64,000 bases of DNA from positions 248,001 through 312,000 of the forward strand of contig NZ_FNEX01000006.1 of assembly GCF_900100435.1 (NCBI RefSeq), in the 5' to 3' direction. How positions within the stretch are numbered: position 1 is the first letter of the stretch; each line of letters begins with the position of its first letter. Of the stretch, positions 1-9,582 are shown piece by piece. This DNA is from Pedobacter sp. ok626. GTDB lineage: Bacteria > Bacteroidota > Bacteroidia > Sphingobacteriales > Sphingobacteriaceae. The translations under genes were made by a program, and so were the position numbers. The notes under the pieces were generated by a model. It did not search any database, had not been told where the DNA came from, and saw only the letters and a list, made by a program, of their open reading frames with translations.

Positions 1-855
1 GAAACCGGGACACTTACTGGTGCTGCTGAGGCATTGTATATCTCGCAACCGGGAGTGAGTTTACACTTAAGCTCGCTGGAGTCTTATGTTGGTTATAAGC
101 TTTTCGACAGAACATCCAGGAGAATGATCTCGACAGAAAGAGGGAAGGTACTTTACAATTATATCCTCGAATCTTTAACTAAATTGGAAGAGGCAGAAAG
201 GCATTTCCACAAAAGTGTAGAGAAAGACATCCCAACCATAAGCATCGGGATGTGTTTTGAGACCTTTCAGTTTACTTTAGAATCCTATTTGCCAACGCTT
301 CCTTTTAATGTGATTATCAAGTTTGGAGAGTATCCACAAATGTTGAATGATCTGGATAGCGGTATCCTGGATCTGATCATCACTCCTCAAAAAGGAGATT
401 ATAAAGGTTTGTCTTATGAGCCTTTTTTTAAAGAAAAAATTGTACTGGTTTGTGGGGCAAAAACGGTTACTGGAGACTTCGAAAATTTAACTAAAGCCAA
501 AGATATTAATGGGCAGTTGGACTGGTTAAAACAGCAAACCTGGTATGGTACTACTGGGGATATGGAACACCAACGCAGATTTTGGCACAATAACTTTGGT
601 AAACGACCCGACTTTAAACCCAACTATATTGTACCCAATTTGTGTTCTATTTTAAGATGTTTAAGTGCAGGTAATGGCATTGCGGTAATGCCTGATTTCT
701 TGTCTAAACAAGAACTTGATCAGGGAAGTATCAAAGTGCTATGGGAGGGAAATGATCCTATAGAAAATACCTTATACTTTGGTACCCGTAAAAAAACAAT
801 TTATGAGGAGCAGATCAAAACCATCAAAGAGATATTTTTGAAAGAAATGGTTTAA
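1..855 (+). CDS. LysR-family transcriptional regulator, 5' end outside window
   Basis: The reading frame is open from base 1, so the true start lies upstream and the first part of the helix-turn-helix is missing. The visible N-terminus (TGAAEALYISQPGVS, then the LFDR segment) is the recognition half of a LysR winged HTH. The remaining 240 or so residues look like the periplasmic-binding-protein-like effector domain, with a typical GNGIAVMP strand near the C-terminus. LysR proteins activate or repress a nearby, often divergent, gene on binding a small ligand. The neighbour on the right is convergent, so the target is probably outside the window. The ligand cannot be told from the sequence. Confidence 0.9.
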   Translation, partial: ETGTLTGAAEALYISQPGVSLHLSSLESYVGYKLFDRTSRRMISTERGKVLYNYILESLTKLEEAERHFHKSVEKDIPTISIGMCFETFQFTLESYLPTLPFNVIIKFGEYPQMLNDLDSGILDLIITPQKGDYKGLSYEPFFKEKIVLVCGAKTVTGDFENLTKAKDINGQLDWLKQQTWYGTTGDMEHQRRFWHNNFGKRPDFKPNYIVPNLCSILRCLSAGNGIAVMPDFLSKQELDQGSIKVLWEGNDPIENTLYFGTRKKTIYEEQIKTIKEIFLKEMV

Positions 856-878
856 TGACGCATCATTAAACCATTTTA

Positions 879-2150
879 TTAACCGAAGAATAAATAGCAA
901 AGACCTATTGCGGTGCAAACCCCAACTAAGTCGGCCAGTAGCATCGCGCCAATTGCGTAACGTGTATTTTTTATATTTACAGCACCAAAATAAACGGCAA
1001 CTACATAAAATGTAGTATCAGATGCACCCTGGAATATTCCAGAAAGTCGGCTGGCAAAAGAATCAGGACCATAGGTTTCCATGGTGCTTACCATCATTCC
1101 TCTGGCAGCACCACCACTTAGCGGTCTGATTAAAGCTGTTGGTAAACCTTCAACGAATCGCGTATCAGCCCCTAAGGAAGCGAATAGTGCTTTTATAGCG
1201 CCAATCACCACATCAAAAGTACCACTTGTACGCAATAAGCTTATGGCTACCAGCATTCCAACTAAATAAGGAACAATTCTAATTGCGGTATCAAAGCCAT
1301 TTTTTGCACCATCAATGAAAGCATCAAATACATCAATTTTTTTGTAAAGTCCACCCAACACAATTACCAAAAAAACGAATAGAATCAAACCGTTGCTCAG
1401 CATTCCCGAGAACGATTTAATGCCATCTGCGTTAAGGCGAGTAATATATAAAACCAATAAAACAATGATAAACGAGATGCTTAAAACCCATCCAATGACT
1501 ACGGGTTGTAAAAGGTTAATCTTTTGTTTGAAGGAAACAATCATCATTGCTGTGATTGTACCTACAAAGGTTACGATCAAGCAAGGTATAAATATATCCG
1601 TTGGATTTGAGGCGTTTTGCGATGCACGGATGGCAATTACACTTACAGGGATCAGGTTTAATCCTGCCGCGTGAAGGCACAGAAACATAATCTGAGCGTT
1701 GGATGCAACATCTTTACTTGGATTTAGTTCCTGCAAACTTTCCATTGCTTTTAATCCGAATGGTGTTGCTGCATTGTCCAATCCTAATAGATTGGCTGAG
1801 AAATTCATAATCATGTGCCCCATAGACGGATGTCCTTTGGGGATGTCAGGGAATAATTTTGAAAAGAAGGGACCTACAATCCGCGACAATAAACGTATGC
1901 CGCCAGCTCTTTCTGCGATGCTCATCAAGCCCATAAATAGTGCTAAAATCCCGATCAGTTTAAGACAAAGCTCTACTGCAACCCAGCAGGTTTGAATGAT
2001 ACCGTCAAGTTTCAATGGATTGGCAGCATCATCGGCTTTGCCAATAACCATCCAGTTAAAAATATCAGTTTGTCCAAAAAAGAAACATTTTATACTCGCT
2101 ACAACAATTGCAACGATTATAAAAGCAGACCAGATTCTACTTAATGCCAT
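879..2150 (-). CDS. SpmA/SpmB-like nucleoside-recognition (Gate) domain membrane protein
   Basis: This 423-residue polytopic membrane protein has two similar halves. The first holds the conserved SANLLGLDNAATPFGLKAM stretch typical of spore maturation protein A. The second, after about residue 230, resembles SpmB, with the RPLSGGAARGMM motif near residue 340. Fused SpmA-SpmB proteins are common in non-sporulating Bacteroidota, where the role is unknown; a transport function is only an inference from the Gate domain. It lies 62 bp downstream of the S9 peptidase gene on the same strand and may share its transcript. The family name should not be read as evidence for sporulation. Confidence 0.85.
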   Translation of the reverse strand: MALSRIWSAFIIVAIVVASIKCFFFGQTDIFNWMVIGKADDAANPLKLDGIIQTCWVAVELCLKLIGILALFMGLMSIAERAGGIRLLSRIVGPFFSKLFPDIPKGHPSMGHMIMNFSANLLGLDNAATPFGLKAMESLQELNPSKDVASNAQIMFLCLHAAGLNLIPVSVIAIRASQNASNPTDIFIPCLIVTFVGTITAMMIVSFKQKINLLQPVVIGWVLSISFIIVLLVLYITRLNADGIKSFSGMLSNGLILFVFLVIVLGGLYKKIDVFDAFIDGAKNGFDTAIRIVPYLVGMLVAISLLRTSGTFDVVIGAIKALFASLGADTRFVEGLPTALIRPLSGGAARGMMVSTMETYGPDSFASRLSGIFQGASDTTFYVVAVYFGAVNIKNTRYAIGAMLLADLVGVCTAIGLCYLFFG

Positions 2151-2212
2151 TAAAGATGATTTAGTTTAGGCCTTAAATTTAAAGTTTTGATTCTAATATC
2201 CCTGCTTTAAAT

Positions 2213-5065
2213 TTAAGGTTTTTCATCAGTTAGCTCAAACCCCCAGCTTTTGCCTTTTTCGGTTGCAGGTATGCCGTTTACCATCCATGCCGGAGCTTTT
2301 GCGCCTTTTAGGTAATAGTCAAAAAACTGTTGCTCTCTGATTTGGATATCTTTTCTGTTTTGGCGTTGCATTAAATTGTGCGCTTCGTTGTTATAATTTA
2401 GTAACCAAACTGGTTTGCCCAACCTTCTTAAACCTGTAAACATTTCAATTCCCTGGTACCAAGGTACAGCTCCATCAGCATCATTAGCCATAATTACTAC
2501 TGGAGTTTTTACATTTGGCAGCTTAAATAAAGGAGAGTTTTCGATGTATAGATCTGGTTTTTCCCAAAGGGTAGCACCAATCCGACTCTGGGTTCTTTCA
2601 TATTGAAATTGGCGGTTCATACCGCTTTCCCAACGCATTCCACCATAAGCTGAGGTCATGTTTACTACTGGTGCTCCTGCCCATGCTGCTGCATACATAT
2701 CTGTTCTGGTAATTAAATGAGCCACTTGGTAGCCGCCCCAACTTTGTCCCTGAATACCTATTTTACTACCATCTACCCATGAGTTTTTCTTTAGCGATTC
2801 AACTCCAGAATTGATAAACTCTTCTGCAGATCTACCAGGGTAACCTGTTTCATAACTAATATCTGGTGCAAATACCAGGTATCCATTACTTACAAAAAAA
2901 GGAATGTTTAATCTGGATGGAGTAGGCGCAGGAGCCTGATAGCTGTACAATCCATCAGATAGCTTTTCATAGAAATACACGATCATCGGGTATTTTTTAG
3001 TCGGATCAAAGTTTTCTGGTTTGTAGAGTATCCCTTCCGAATTAAAGCCTTTAGGTGTTGTCCATTTTACCAGCTCTGCAGTTCCCCAGTTGTAATTCTG
3101 TTGTTGCGGGTTGGTGTTACTTAGTTTTACCTGTGTCTTCATATCTGTTGATACGTAAACATTTGGTGAGTTTACATAATTGCCTTTATCAAAAATGAAA
3201 CGTTCTGCATCTTTAGCTTGAACCAGGTCTGAGTAAGTCATTTTCTCCATTACTACAAGTTCAGGATTCTGTTGGTTACCAATGGACTTTTTGTACCAGC
3301 CACGCTCTTTAGTACTATTGTTGAAGGCATTGAGCCAGATGCTTGCTTTTTTATCTAAAAACTTGCTTTCAGGATCTAGCTTTTCATATCTGAAGGTGAT
3401 TTTATTTTGTCTGCCAAATCCATTGGTAATATTTTGCGGAGCATTTTTGCCATCCGGAGTAAATTCCCAGATGTCGTAACGGTCGTAAATCAATACAGCC
3501 TTGTCTTCTTCCGTCCATGCAGCCATCCCATAAGGAGCAGGATCATCTGGTACATCATTTTCCTCATCAACAAATTTTACATTTAGGCCATTGTTTAGAT
3601 GAGTAACTTTTGCAGTAAGCACATTGTAAGTATACCAATTGGATGTTTTTTTATCGAAATAAAGCACAAACTTGCCAGCAGGGGAAGCCATTGCATATCC
3701 GCTTAATCCTTCGATGATTTTCTTTTTAGAACCAGTTTTTGTATCCACCAGGTAATAGTTCTTTAAGGTGCCACCAGTCCATTGCGCTTGTATTCTGCCA
3801 TCATAATCGGTCGAGGCCAGAACAAAACTGGCATTTCCTTCATTGACTAGTGTTGCATCTGGTAGCTTTATATCTGTCAGCGGAACGATTCTCGGATCGC
3901 TGCTAAATACTTCAATGGCGGATAGATATGATTTTTTTAAGTCCTTTTCAAGATTTTTCAGTTGCATCGGCTGCAGGTAGTCATCTTTATAACTCCATAC
4001 ATCTAGTTTTGCATTTTCAAAATCGACTAAAGTTGTGTCCTTTGGGGTTCTTATTGGGGCAATGCCGAAATATAACTTACGGCTATCTTTACTAAATTTT
4101 AGACTACCATCACCACTTACAGCCCATTTTACTGGCATTCCCGGAATGGCTTTGTCAACCAATAGTTGAGCTGTATCAAGGGTAGGAGAGTTATAGTAAA
4201 TCTCAAAATCTTTAATTTCCTTTTTCTCCGGACTATTTTCACCTAAAAATACAAGGTATTCTCCTTCTTCATTGAAAGTGAAACTCTTAAAATTACCCTT
4301 TCCTTTTACCAATGTTTTTAATGTTCCTTTTTCTGTATTGAACAGGAACACGCCAGTAGGGGCCAATTTATCCTTTTTTGAACCTGAACAAGCAAAAACC
4401 AATTGTTTGCCATTTTTATTAAAGCTGTAGTCGGTTACATATTTGAAAATACGCAAGGTTTGGGTTGTTAGATTTTTAAAAACCAGGTCAGTACCTTCTT
4501 GTTTGCCTTTAGCATCTGGTTCATCTGCAAAAGCAGTGGCACTATCATCTTTTTTCTCTATTGAGGGGCTTATGCCTGTAGGTTTTGCTTTTTTAGCTGT
4601 ATCAAGTGGTTTATCTAGTAAATATGCGATCACATTTACCCCATTTTCGGGCATTTTATAGGATTTTACCCTTGGTATTTTAAGAACATCCGATTGATCA
4701 AGGTTAACGATAGCTAATGAATCTTTGGTCATTTCATCAGGTTTCTTCTTTTTAATTCTTCCTTCGCGAATATCCTTGTATAAAGGTTTGACGGCAAAGG
4801 CAGCATATTTTGAATCTTTACTAAATTGTAAGTTCGTCCCTCTGGCTACATTTAGCTTTGTATTAGTCATTAAATTGTTCAGGTATAGAACACCGTCCCC
4901 CTCTTGTTTATTTATGATGTAGGCGGCCCACAATCCATTATTTGACAATTGTTTTGTGCCTACTGATTCCCAATTGTTGTAGACTGTATGATCTAAAGGT
5001 TTCTTTTGCGCAAAACTTACGCTTGAAAGGAATAGCAGTGAGAGTGGAATTAGTTTTCTTAACAT
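2213..5065 (-). CDS. S9 family (prolyl oligopeptidase-type) serine peptidase, exported
   Basis: The protein has 950 residues and begins with a signal peptide (LIPLSLLFLSSVSFAQ). A long beta-propeller-like region with repeated WD-type strands fills roughly residues 30-650, followed by a C-terminal alpha/beta-hydrolase. The nucleophile is Ser775 in GQSWGGY; the other likely triad members are Asp864 in ADGAVPW and His896 in NEAHNL, the order expected for family S9. Members cleave short peptides, often after proline or dipeptidyl units; substrate preference cannot be read here. It probably acts in the periplasm. A terminator-like hairpin separates it from yidC, the gene ending just upstream of its own start on the map. 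Confidence 0.9.
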   Translation of the reverse strand: MLRKLIPLSLLFLSSVSFAQKKPLDHTVYNNWESVGTKQLSNNGLWAAYIINKQEGDGVLYLNNLMTNTKLNVARGTNLQFSKDSKYAAFAVKPLYKDIREGRIKKKKPDEMTKDSLAIVNLDQSDVLKIPRVKSYKMPENGVNVIAYLLDKPLDTAKKAKPTGISPSIEKKDDSATAFADEPDAKGKQEGTDLVFKNLTTQTLRIFKYVTDYSFNKNGKQLVFACSGSKKDKLAPTGVFLFNTEKGTLKTLVKGKGNFKSFTFNEEGEYLVFLGENSPEKKEIKDFEIYYNSPTLDTAQLLVDKAIPGMPVKWAVSGDGSLKFSKDSRKLYFGIAPIRTPKDTTLVDFENAKLDVWSYKDDYLQPMQLKNLEKDLKKSYLSAIEVFSSDPRIVPLTDIKLPDATLVNEGNASFVLASTDYDGRIQAQWTGGTLKNYYLVDTKTGSKKKIIEGLSGYAMASPAGKFVLYFDKKTSNWYTYNVLTAKVTHLNNGLNVKFVDEENDVPDDPAPYGMAAWTEEDKAVLIYDRYDIWEFTPDGKNAPQNITNGFGRQNKITFRYEKLDPESKFLDKKASIWLNAFNNSTKERGWYKKSIGNQQNPELVVMEKMTYSDLVQAKDAERFIFDKGNYVNSPNVYVSTDMKTQVKLSNTNPQQQNYNWGTAELVKWTTPKGFNSEGILYKPENFDPTKKYPMIVYFYEKLSDGLYSYQAPAPTPSRLNIPFFVSNGYLVFAPDISYETGYPGRSAEEFINSGVESLKKNSWVDGSKIGIQGQSWGGYQVAHLITRTDMYAAAWAGAPVVNMTSAYGGMRWESGMNRQFQYERTQSRIGATLWEKPDLYIENSPLFKLPNVKTPVVIMANDADGAVPWYQGIEMFTGLRRLGKPVWLLNYNNEAHNLMQRQNRKDIQIREQQFFDYYLKGAKAPAWMVNGIPATEKGKSWGFELTDEKP

Positions 5066-5156
5066 GTTTAATTGAATTAGTCGCCTTTTGGATTGAACCT
5101 CTAAATGTTATAATTTTTATACAGATATCCTTATTTGTACGCCAAATTTTACAAAA

Positions 5157-5195
5157 AAAAATGCCCGGATCATATTTAACGACCCGGGCATTTTT
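5157..5195 (-). terminator. Intrinsic terminator downstream of yidC
   Basis: The arms ATGCCCGG (5161-5168) and CCGGGCAT (5184-5191) pair perfectly and are flanked by A and T runs. Read on the minus strand, the stem is followed by a T-rich tract about 20 bp after the yidC stop, so it should end the pyrG-yidC transcript. Confidence 0.75.
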
Positions 5196-5215
5196 GTATA
5201 AAATAAGATGATAAC

Positions 5216-7015
5216 TTATTTCTTTTTTTGCTGTGCAGCAGCTTGTTGCTGTTGACGCATGTAATCTTCTAGTTTAGCACTAAATCCTGATTTCTTTTTC
5301 TTTTCAGCAGGTTTAGTTTTATTTTCTTGTAATGTTCTGTGGATCTTTTCATCATCAACCATCGACTTGATTAAGAATTGCTGAGCAAAAGTCAACATGT
5401 TCGCAAGGAAGTAGTAATAGTTTAATCCTGATGGATAGCTATTCAGTACGCCTAAGAAAATGATTGGCATGATGTAACCAATGTATTTCATTTGACCTGA
5501 AGCACCAGAAATCTGGTTGTTGAAATAAGTATAGATCAACGTAGAAATCGTCATCAATACGCACATTAAACTTAAGTGATCACCAATAAAAGGAAGGGTG
5601 AAGCCAAATTTAATGAAGTCGTCATAAGTTGATAAATCTTTCATCCATAAGAATGATTCGCCCCGCAATTCGAAAAGGTTAGGGAAGAAGAAGAAGAAAG
5701 CCATTACAAAAGGCAATTGCAGCAACATTGGTAAACAACCTCCCAATGGATTTACACCCACTTGCTTGTAAAGCTTTAAATATTCTTGTTGTAATAGAGT
5801 CGGATTATCTTCGCCAACTTTAGCTTTGATCACATCCATCTCGGGCTTTAAAATTCTCATTTTAGCCATTGAAAGATAAGATTTGTAAGTTAAAGGCGAC
5901 ATCGCTACTTTTAGCATGATCGTTAAAAGCAGAATAATCAATCCGTAGTTCCAGCCAAAGCTTTCTAAAAACTTAAATACAGGCAATACAATGAATCTGT
6001 TGATGTATTTAAGTGGCCAATAGCCCATGTCTATTTGCTTTTCAAGCTCATGACCTTGAGCTTTTAAAGTAGAGAACTTGTTGGTTCCGAAATAGAAGTC
6101 CATGCTATAGTTCTGTGCTGCCAGTTGGTTAAAAGGCATGATCATGTTTGCACCATACCATTTAATTTTACCAGGCTCAATGCTTACTTTAACTTCAAGA
6201 TCTCCTTTTTCAAAAGCATCTTTAGGAATTAAAGCTGCACTGAAAAACTGTTGTTTGAAAGAGAACCATTGAATTTTACCATCTTTCAGGTCTTCTTTAA
6301 CATCTTTAGCAACACCAAGGTGATCAGGATTCTTGTCTACATATTTATAATATGGAGCCGAGTGTTCCTGCTCTTTCTTAGCTGATTTTTCTTGCTCAAG
6401 TAAAGTAGTTTCCCAGTTTAAAGCAATAGTGTTATTTTGAATAACCTGGTTTAAGCCATTTAAATTGATATTAAAGCCAACCTGATTGCTGTTAGGCTTT
6501 AAAACGTACACATATTCAATATATTTATCAGCCGAATAGTTAGCACGCATATTGATGCTTCCTGCATTTTGTGTAGCTGTAAAATATAGGTCGTTTGTAC
6601 TTACAATTTTACCACCGATGTTCAGGTTCAAGCCAAACTTGTTCTGATCACCATCAAATAAAATAACCGGTTTTCCATTATAGGTTTTTTCGCCTTTAAC
6701 TTGTACCGATAATATTTTACCACCTTTATTGCTGAAGGTTAATTTTAAATTTTCATTTTCAAGAACACTAGTTTGTACCGTTCCTGTGATATTGCCACCG
6801 AAAGGTCCAGTTAGTGCTGCAGAATCTACCACAGGTAATGCCACTATCGGAGCTACTGTGGTTGGAGCAGGTGCAACTCCAGCTTTTTTTAGTGAATCGG
6901 CAGTGTGTTTTTCCTGAATTGATTTCATTTCAGCCTCACTAGGCTTAAAGAAATAGAAGGACCCTGCTAAAACGATCATGATCAGGAACAATCCTGTAAA
7001 CGTATTTCTATCCAT
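5216..7015 (-). CDS. yidC: Membrane protein insertase YidC
   Basis: This 599-residue protein inserts and folds inner-membrane proteins, alone or with SecYEG. It has an N-terminal membrane anchor (about residues 5-23) and a large periplasmic domain to about residue 330. The conserved insertase core contains WNYGLIILLLTIMLK, the cytoplasmic loop with YKSYLSMAKM, and the helices after NPLGGCLPMLLQLP. The C-terminus is lysine-rich and glutamine-rich, as expected for the ribosome-facing tail. The length fits the Gram-negative form with the large periplasmic domain. It lies 20 bp downstream of pyrG in the same direction, so co-transcription is likely. Confidence 0.97.
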   Translation of the reverse strand: MDRNTFTGLFLIMIVLAGSFYFFKPSEAEMKSIQEKHTADSLKKAGVAPAPTTVAPIVALPVVDSAALTGPFGGNITGTVQTSVLENENLKLTFSNKGGKILSVQVKGEKTYNGKPVILFDGDQNKFGLNLNIGGKIVSTNDLYFTATQNAGSINMRANYSADKYIEYVYVLKPNSNQVGFNINLNGLNQVIQNNTIALNWETTLLEQEKSAKKEQEHSAPYYKYVDKNPDHLGVAKDVKEDLKDGKIQWFSFKQQFFSAALIPKDAFEKGDLEVKVSIEPGKIKWYGANMIMPFNQLAAQNYSMDFYFGTNKFSTLKAQGHELEKQIDMGYWPLKYINRFIVLPVFKFLESFGWNYGLIILLLTIMLKVAMSPLTYKSYLSMAKMRILKPEMDVIKAKVGEDNPTLLQQEYLKLYKQVGVNPLGGCLPMLLQLPFVMAFFFFFPNLFELRGESFLWMKDLSTYDDFIKFGFTLPFIGDHLSLMCVLMTISTLIYTYFNNQISGASGQMKYIGYIMPIIFLGVLNSYPSGLNYYYFLANMLTFAQQFLIKSMVDDEKIHRTLQENKTKPAEKKKKSGFSAKLEDYMRQQQQAAAQQKKK

Positions 7016-7035
7016 TATTGTTAATTAAACGCGTA

Positions 7036-8652
7036 TTATTTTGTTTTTTTCTTCGCAAACTCCATCGCAGCGGCGACAAATTTAACAAAAAGTGGGTGAG
7101 GATTAGCAACTGTTGATTTTAATTCAGGGTGAAATTGTCCACCAACAAAGAAAGGATGGTTTTTAAGCTCAACAATTTCAACCAGATTGGTTTCAGGGTT
7201 AATACCTGAAGCAATCATTCCTGCTTCTTCATATTGGCTCAGGTAAGCACTATTAAATTCATAACGGTGTCTGTGACGCTCAGTAATGTGTTGTTTTCCA
7301 TAAGCAGCAAATGCTCTTGTACCTTTTTTCAGGTCACATGGATAAGAACCTAAACGCATGGTACCACCTTTTGCAGTAATGCTTTTCTGGTCTTCCATCA
7401 TATTGATTACAGGGTGTGCACTTTCTTCATCAATTTCAGTAGTGTTTGCACCTTGAAGTCCTAATACATTGCGACCAAATTCAATTACGGCACATTGCAT
7501 ACCCAGGCAGATACCAAAGAATGGCACATTGTTTTCCCTTACGTATTTAATGGTGTCAATTTTTCCTTCAATACCGCGACTTCCGAAGCCTGGAGCAACC
7601 AATATACCATCTAAATGGCTAAGTTTTTCCTTTGCATTGTCCGGATATATTCCTTCTGAGTGGATGTATTCAACTTTTACTTTACATTCATTTCTTGAAC
7701 CAGCATGAATAAATGATTCAATAATTGACTTGTAAGCGTCTGGTAATTCTACGTATTTACCTACTAAACCAATTTTAACTTCAGATGTTGGGTTTTTCAA
7801 ACGGCCAAGGAATTCTTTCCATTTTTCCATATCCGGCTCGTTTTTTTGTGGCAACTTCAATTTGCTCAGTACTGTTTTGTCCAATTGCTCTTTCATCATT
7901 AACAAAGGAACATCGTAAATGGTAGAAGCATCCAACGATTCGATTACCGCATTTACATTTACGTTGCAGAACAACGCAATTTTTTTGCGGATGTCTAATG
8001 AAATAGAACGCTCTGAACGGCAAACCAGGATGTCTGGTTGGATACCGTATTCAAGCAATGTTTTTACAGAGTGTTGAGTAGGCTTTGTTTTTAACTCACC
8101 TGCAGCAGCAAGGTAAGGAATCAGGGTTAAGTGGATCACGATTGCATTATGTGCGCCTTCTTCCCATTTGAACTGGCGTACAGCCTCAATGAACGGTAAA
8201 GATTCGATGTCACCAACAGTTCCACCAAGCTCTGTGATTACAATATCATATTGTCCACTTTCACCCAACAAACGCATGTTTCTTTTAATCTCATCTGTAA
8301 TGTGCGGAACTACTTGCACAGTTTTTCCAAGATACTCGCCCTGTCTTTCTTTGTTGATTACATTCTGATAAATACGACCTGTGGTAACGTTATTTGCCTG
8401 AGAGGTTGGAACGTTTAAGAAGCGTTCGTAGTGACCAAGATCAAGATCTGTTTCTGCGCCATCTTCGGTAACGTAGCATTCACCATGTTCGTAAGGATTT
8501 AATGTTCCTGGATCAATGTTGATGTAAGGGTCGAACTTTTGGATGGTAACACTATAGCCGCGTGCTTGTAGTAATTTGGCTAATGAAGCGGAGATGATGC
8601 CCTTACCTAATGAGGAAGTAACACCGCCCGTAACAAAAATATACTTAGTCAT
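7036..8652 (-). CDS. pyrG: CTP synthase
   Basis: CTP synthase makes CTP from UTP, ATP and glutamine, the last step of pyrimidine nucleotide synthesis in the cytoplasm. The 538-residue protein starts with the conserved [16 protein letters not shown] nucleotide-binding segment. It ends with a class I glutamine amidotransferase domain carrying the nucleophile Cys in FFGICLGMQ and the His-Glu pair in QFHPE. Length and domain order are standard. A TAACTTTG element 64 bp upstream of the start is a good -7 promoter candidate. pyrG leads a two-gene unit with yidC. Confidence 0.98.
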   Translation of the reverse strand: MTKYIFVTGGVTSSLGKGIISASLAKLLQARGYSVTIQKFDPYINIDPGTLNPYEHGECYVTEDGAETDLDLGHYERFLNVPTSQANNVTTGRIYQNVINKERQGEYLGKTVQVVPHITDEIKRNMRLLGESGQYDIVITELGGTVGDIESLPFIEAVRQFKWEEGAHNAIVIHLTLIPYLAAAGELKTKPTQHSVKTLLEYGIQPDILVCRSERSISLDIRKKIALFCNVNVNAVIESLDASTIYDVPLLMMKEQLDKTVLSKLKLPQKNEPDMEKWKEFLGRLKNPTSEVKIGLVGKYVELPDAYKSIIESFIHAGSRNECKVKVEYIHSEGIYPDNAKEKLSHLDGILVAPGFGSRGIEGKIDTIKYVRENNVPFFGICLGMQCAVIEFGRNVLGLQGANTTEIDEESAHPVINMMEDQKSITAKGGTMRLGSYPCDLKKGTRAFAAYGKQHITERHRHRYEFNSAYLSQYEEAGMIASGINPETNLVEIVELKNHPFFVGGQFHPELKSTVANPHPLFVKFVAAAMEFAKKKTK

Positions 8653-8715
8653 GTTTTTGATTTTCTGAAATAAAGCAGCAATTGTATCACTGTTTTATTG
8701 TTTTTGTACGGGATA

Positions 8716-8723
8716 CAAAGTTA
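8716..8723 (-). promoter_or_regulatory. Probable Bacteroidota -7 promoter element for pyrG
   Basis: On the minus strand this reads TAACTTTG, an exact match to the Bacteroidota -7 consensus TAnnTTTG, 64 bp before the pyrG start. I see no TTTG at the usual -33 distance, so the call rests on one element. Confidence 0.45.
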
Positions 8724-8808
8724 GCAAATAAAACCAAAGCTGAGCCGCTCTTTTTGTAAAAAAACACTTATATGTGAAAGAAATGGTAAAATCTTAACTC
8801 CTAAAAAG

Positions 8809-9573
8809 TTACAGGGTGAATCCGTACAGCGTTTTCTTTGCTTCTTTCTCTTTTTCTTTTTTATCCTGATCGTAACGGGTATATAATTCGATGAGTTTCA
8901 TCAAGTCCTTATCCGTTTCTATTTTTTTTCCCTTCGTTGGGGGGGTGATTTCTGCTTGCTGATTAACAAAGCCTTCCACCTTTGTTGCAAACCAGGTCGT
9001 GTTGTATCGAGGTATAGCCAGTCCCAATATGGTGCCAGGTAAACCGCCAAATCCTTCGGGCCCTCCGCGCAGTAAAATTTCGTCTGTATAAAAGGCCACC
9101 ACATATACAGTATCATAAATTACACCTATGGCCTTTCTGCACTCGTATCCTGCAATATTTCTGACGTCGTGCATAATCTTCCAGTTTATACGGGGAATGG
9201 TGTCTGTAAGCAGATATTCGTCGTCCATTACCGCGCGTTTTATTACCCTTCGGTTTTTACCGTAATCGGTATAGATTTCATTGTTTTGTTTGCCCATTGA
9301 AAAGAAGAAAGATCCTATCTGGCTATTTTCGGTTTCTTTTTTGATGGGTCTGTAGACTGATTTTTCCAGATTAAAACAGAATTCCCAGCTGCTGCTGGCA
9401 TACTTTTGCATTTTCTCTTTGGCTTCTTCCGGAAGACCAGAGTTTTCGAGGCTTCTGATCATGTTTACTTTTTTCTCGAATGTAATTTTGCCATAGGGGA
9501 TAAAGGTCTCCTGAGCCTTTAAACTCAAAAAGCAGGTACATGCAAGAAATAGAACGATAACCTGTTGCTTCAT
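8809..9573 (-). CDS. GLPGLI family exported protein
   Basis: The 254-residue protein begins with a signal peptide (MKQQVIVLFLACTCFLSLKAQ). Near residue 180 it carries the sequence GGLPGTILGL, which matches the motif that names the GLPGLI family of Bacteroidota. These proteins are secreted or periplasmic and have no established function. They are often encoded next to an outer-membrane barrel with an N-terminal carboxypeptidase-regulatory-like domain, as here: the upstream gene ends 9 bp before this start. The C-terminal 40 residues are rich in lysine and glutamate. The pair is best read as one operon of unknown envelope role. Confidence 0.85.
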   Translation of the reverse strand: MKQQVIVLFLACTCFLSLKAQETFIPYGKITFEKKVNMIRSLENSGLPEEAKEKMQKYASSSWEFCFNLEKSVYRPIKKETENSQIGSFFFSMGKQNNEIYTDYGKNRRVIKRAVMDDEYLLTDTIPRINWKIMHDVRNIAGYECRKAIGVIYDTVYVVAFYTDEILLRGGPEGFGGLPGTILGLAIPRYNTTWFATKVEGFVNQQAEITPPTKGKKIETDKDLMKLIELYTRYDQDKKEKEKEAKKTLYGFTL

Positions 9574-9582
9574 CAGATCAAT

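Noticed and set aside
414..623. Minus-strand ORF inside the LysR gene
   Set aside because: It is a shadow frame inside a strongly supported gene, with no motif or plausible start context.
1081..1995. Three plus-strand ORFs over the SpmA/SpmB-like gene
   Set aside because: They are antisense frames to a clear membrane protein and share no recognised domain.
4942..5211. Plus-strand 89-codon ORF over the S9 peptidase start and yidC terminator
   Set aside because: It covers a signal-peptide coding region and a terminator hairpin, so it is not a gene.
7781..8023. Second minus-strand frame within pyrG
   Set aside because: It is a frame-shifted shadow of a highly conserved enzyme.
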